This document shows, piece by piece, positions 62,212 through 64,000 of a stretch of DNA of 64,000 nt (position 1 is the first letter of the stretch; each line of letters opens with the position of its first letter). The stretch comes from Rallus limicola (taxonomy: Eukaryota; Chordata; Aves; Gruiformes; Rallidae), in assembly GCA_022605955.1 (NCBI GenBank), contig JAKCOZ010000005.1, positions 28,718,450 to 28,782,449 on the forward strand, in the 5' to 3' direction. The notes under the pieces were generated by a model. The model did not search any database and was not told the DNA's origin. It saw nothing but the letters and a program-made list of their open reading frames with translations. The translations under genes and the position numbers were made by a program.

Positions 62212-62781
62212 TGTTCTGTGTCTGGCAAGAAAAGAGTTAACTTTCTTCATAGTAACTCATCTGTTGCTCTGTTTTGGATTTGTGGCTATAACAGTCTTGA
62301 TAACATACCAATGTTTTTGGTTTTGCCAAACAGACCCTGCACAGTCAAAAGGCTTTCTCTTCTTTTACCATTCTGCTTTCCACTCTGTGACTCCCCCAGG
62401 AAGTAGGCTGGGGGTGGGCAAGAACTTGGCAAGGGACACAGCCAAAAGGACTGACTGTAATTGGGCAAAGGGGTATTCCATACCCTATGAAATTGTGCTC
62501 AGACATTAAAAAAGTAATATGGGCAAGGGAAGAAAGGGGACAGAAGGGTTTTCTTCTCTCTGATCAGAGACTGGCTGGGCATTTCTCTGCTTGTGGGAAG
62601 TAATTGCTTTTACATCACAGAATTTAATTTTTTTTTTCTTCACTTACCAAACCATCCTTATCTCGACCCAGGTAATTTTTTAATTTTCCCTTCCTATTCT
62701 CTTCCTCATCTCACTGAGGTCAGGGAAGTGAGCACCCAGATATGCAAGTGCTTAGATGCTGGCTGGGGTGAACCCACTACA
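62212..62781 (+). mobile_element. ERVL-like LTR, older subfamily
   Basis: It starts near TGTTCTGTGTCTGGCAAGAA and continues AAGAGTTAACTTTCTTCATA, with U3 landmarks GGCAAAGGGGTATTCCATAC and CCTATGAAATTGTGCTCAG. It then has CCATCCTTATCTCGACCCAG, and ends GGCTGGGGTGAACCCACTACA at 62781. About 570 bp. The landmarks match the 5.98-kb LTR better than the 61.5-kb one, and decay is greater. The TATA region is eroded to ACATTAAAAA. No clear target-site duplication. It begins only 95 bp after the younger LTR. Confidence 0.75.
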
Positions 62782-63235
62782 GCACTGAGTAATTTCAATT
62801 AAATTTGTTACATGCTACATCCCCAGAGATTCTATCAACTTTTGTAAAAAGAAGACCTTGCTAATAACTCTATTGACAGAGGGGATGCAAAATGAATCTG
62901 TCTTTTCAGTTGTCAAAAAAATCTACATAGCATGACAAGTGTTAGCCCCAGAATACAGGAAAACAAAATTTTGTCTGACACTATAACCTGTGTATTTGCA
63001 GTGATTTCTCCCACTTACACAACATTTGCTCTCAAACAGTTTCTATTAATTTCTATGTTATAGGGTTGAATATGGGATGAAAGGAGCTTTAGAAAAAATT
63101 GTTTCATGTTCAACAGGAGCCATAGCATGAGGTTCATTACTTTATATGTTAAACTTGTGATGCTGTGCTCAGAACAAGAAACAACATTATTGACATGTGA
63201 TAATAGACATTTATCCCAGGGAGACAATACTAAAA
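62782..63235. other. AT-rich non-coding DNA
   Basis: Nothing recognised. Confidence 0.55.
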
Positions 63236-63690
63236 GAATCAGAGATTCACAGAATCATAGGGGTTGGGATGGGACCTCGAGAGATCACAGGGTCCGGCCC
63301 CCTGCCAAAGCAGGTTCCCTAGGACATGTTGCACAGGTACGCGTCCAGACAGGTCTTGAATGTCTCCAGAGAAGGAGACTCCACAACCTACCTGGCCAGC
63401 CTGTTCAGTGCTCTGTCACCCTCACTGTGAAAAAGTTCTTCCACATATCAGTGCAGAACTTCCTATGGTCCGACTTAAAGCCATTGCCCCTTGTCCTGTC
63501 CCCACAGACCATTGAAAAGAGGCTGGCTATTACCCCCTGTGTCCCAGACTTGAGATATTTATAAACATTATTAATAAGTTCCCCTCTTAAATTTCTTTTC
63601 TCAAGGCTGAACAGCCCCAGTTCTTTCAGCCTATCCCCATAGGGGAGATGCTCCTGTCCTTTAATCATCTTTGTAGCCCTCCACTGAAGT
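63236..63690 (-). mobile_element. CR1 LINE 3' end
   Basis: The plus strand begins GAATCAGAGATTCACAGAAT and CATAGGGGTTGGGATGGGAC, the complement of the CR1 tail and 3' UTR. The minus frame 63668-63405 reads [40 protein letters not shown] and [10 protein letters not shown], the end of ORF2, almost undisturbed. The element is truncated at about 63690, just after the segment for the ATK part of the RRATK motif. It is moderately young. Confidence 0.92.
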
Positions 63691-64000
63691 TGTCCATCCC
63701 TTCACGGTGTCCAATTTGCAGGGGCAGGTTCATCTAAGAACTCAGTGTATTTACTGCAGAACCAAACTGAAAAGATATTTGAGCTCCTTTGTAATACTGC
63801 ATATTACTTGCATTTGCAAATGCAGCCTGACTAAACTAAAACATATCTAGATTTATTTGTTCTCACCTGAGACATACTATGCTTTCTCATCGAAAAGAAA
63901 TTGTCACCTGAGATGAAGGTGTCAGGCTGATTCAGGTATCATGATATATGTAATTAAGTCATCTAAAGAGATCAGAAGAGAGGAGCTGACCAAGAAATAG
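63691..64000. other. AT-rich non-coding DNA at the window edge
   Basis: Nothing recognised. Confidence 0.55.

Noticed and set aside
1..64000. CRISPR arrays, tRNA or rRNA genes, bacterial operons
   Set aside because: No regularly spaced direct repeats, no cloverleaf with A and B boxes, and no ribosome-binding-site-led gene clusters were seen; the window is vertebrate DNA.

Overview
The window is vertebrate nuclear DNA, almost certainly from a bird. It is AT-rich, has no continuous protein-coding gene, and carries the usual avian repeats: CR1 LINE 3' ends with ATTCTGTGAT-type tails, LTRs and internal pieces of avian ERVL-like endogenous retroviruses, and one class II (ERVK-like) solo LTR. Nearly all open reading frames are short chance frames in AT-rich DNA or broken pieces of these elements. 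The window looks like a gene desert or part of a very large intron. Three places have splice-site-like layouts that could be exons, and no expression evidence is available here.

Layout. 1-4.0 kb: AT-rich, nothing recognised. 4.0-5.0 kb: two adjoining minus-strand CR1 3' ends, then an unidentified richer block to 5.5 kb. 6.0-7.7 kb: plus-strand ERVL-like LTR, primer-binding site and leader with degenerate tandem repeats. 7.7-12.1 kb: AT-rich, with a candidate terminal exon at 8.28 kb. 12.1-12.7 kb: minus-strand LTR. 12.7-18.3 kb: AT-rich. 18.3-20.85 kb: minus-strand ERVL remnant with a 3' LTR, a decayed integrase and RNase H region, and a stub of the 5' LTR. 22.6-22.9 kb: minus-strand ERVK-like solo LTR with readable CCAAT, TATA and AATAAA. 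25.4 and 26.3 kb: two candidate exons. 28.8 and 37.5 kb: minus-strand CR1 fragments. 35.2-36.0 kb: leader-like fragment of an avian retroelement. 37.7-50.6 kb: 13 kb with no recognised element. 50.6-53.0 kb: a plus-strand CR1 with broken ORF2, followed by a second CR1 tail. 54.5-54.9 kb: small LTR and CR1 pieces. 57.5 kb: a long (GA)n. 58.9-62.8 kb: three ERVL-like LTRs, two of them close relatives in opposite orientation with target-site duplications. 63.2-63.7 kb: minus-strand CR1.

No element is an intact autonomous transposon or provirus, and no genes act together in a pathway. I found no convincing new biological system. The best leads are a phase-compatible 75-nt candidate exon at 26.3 kb, the inverted LTR pair at 58.9-62.1 kb, and a 41-bp duplicated sequence around the 18-20.8 kb ERVL remnant. 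Family names rest on remembered sequence features, because no repeat library could be searched.
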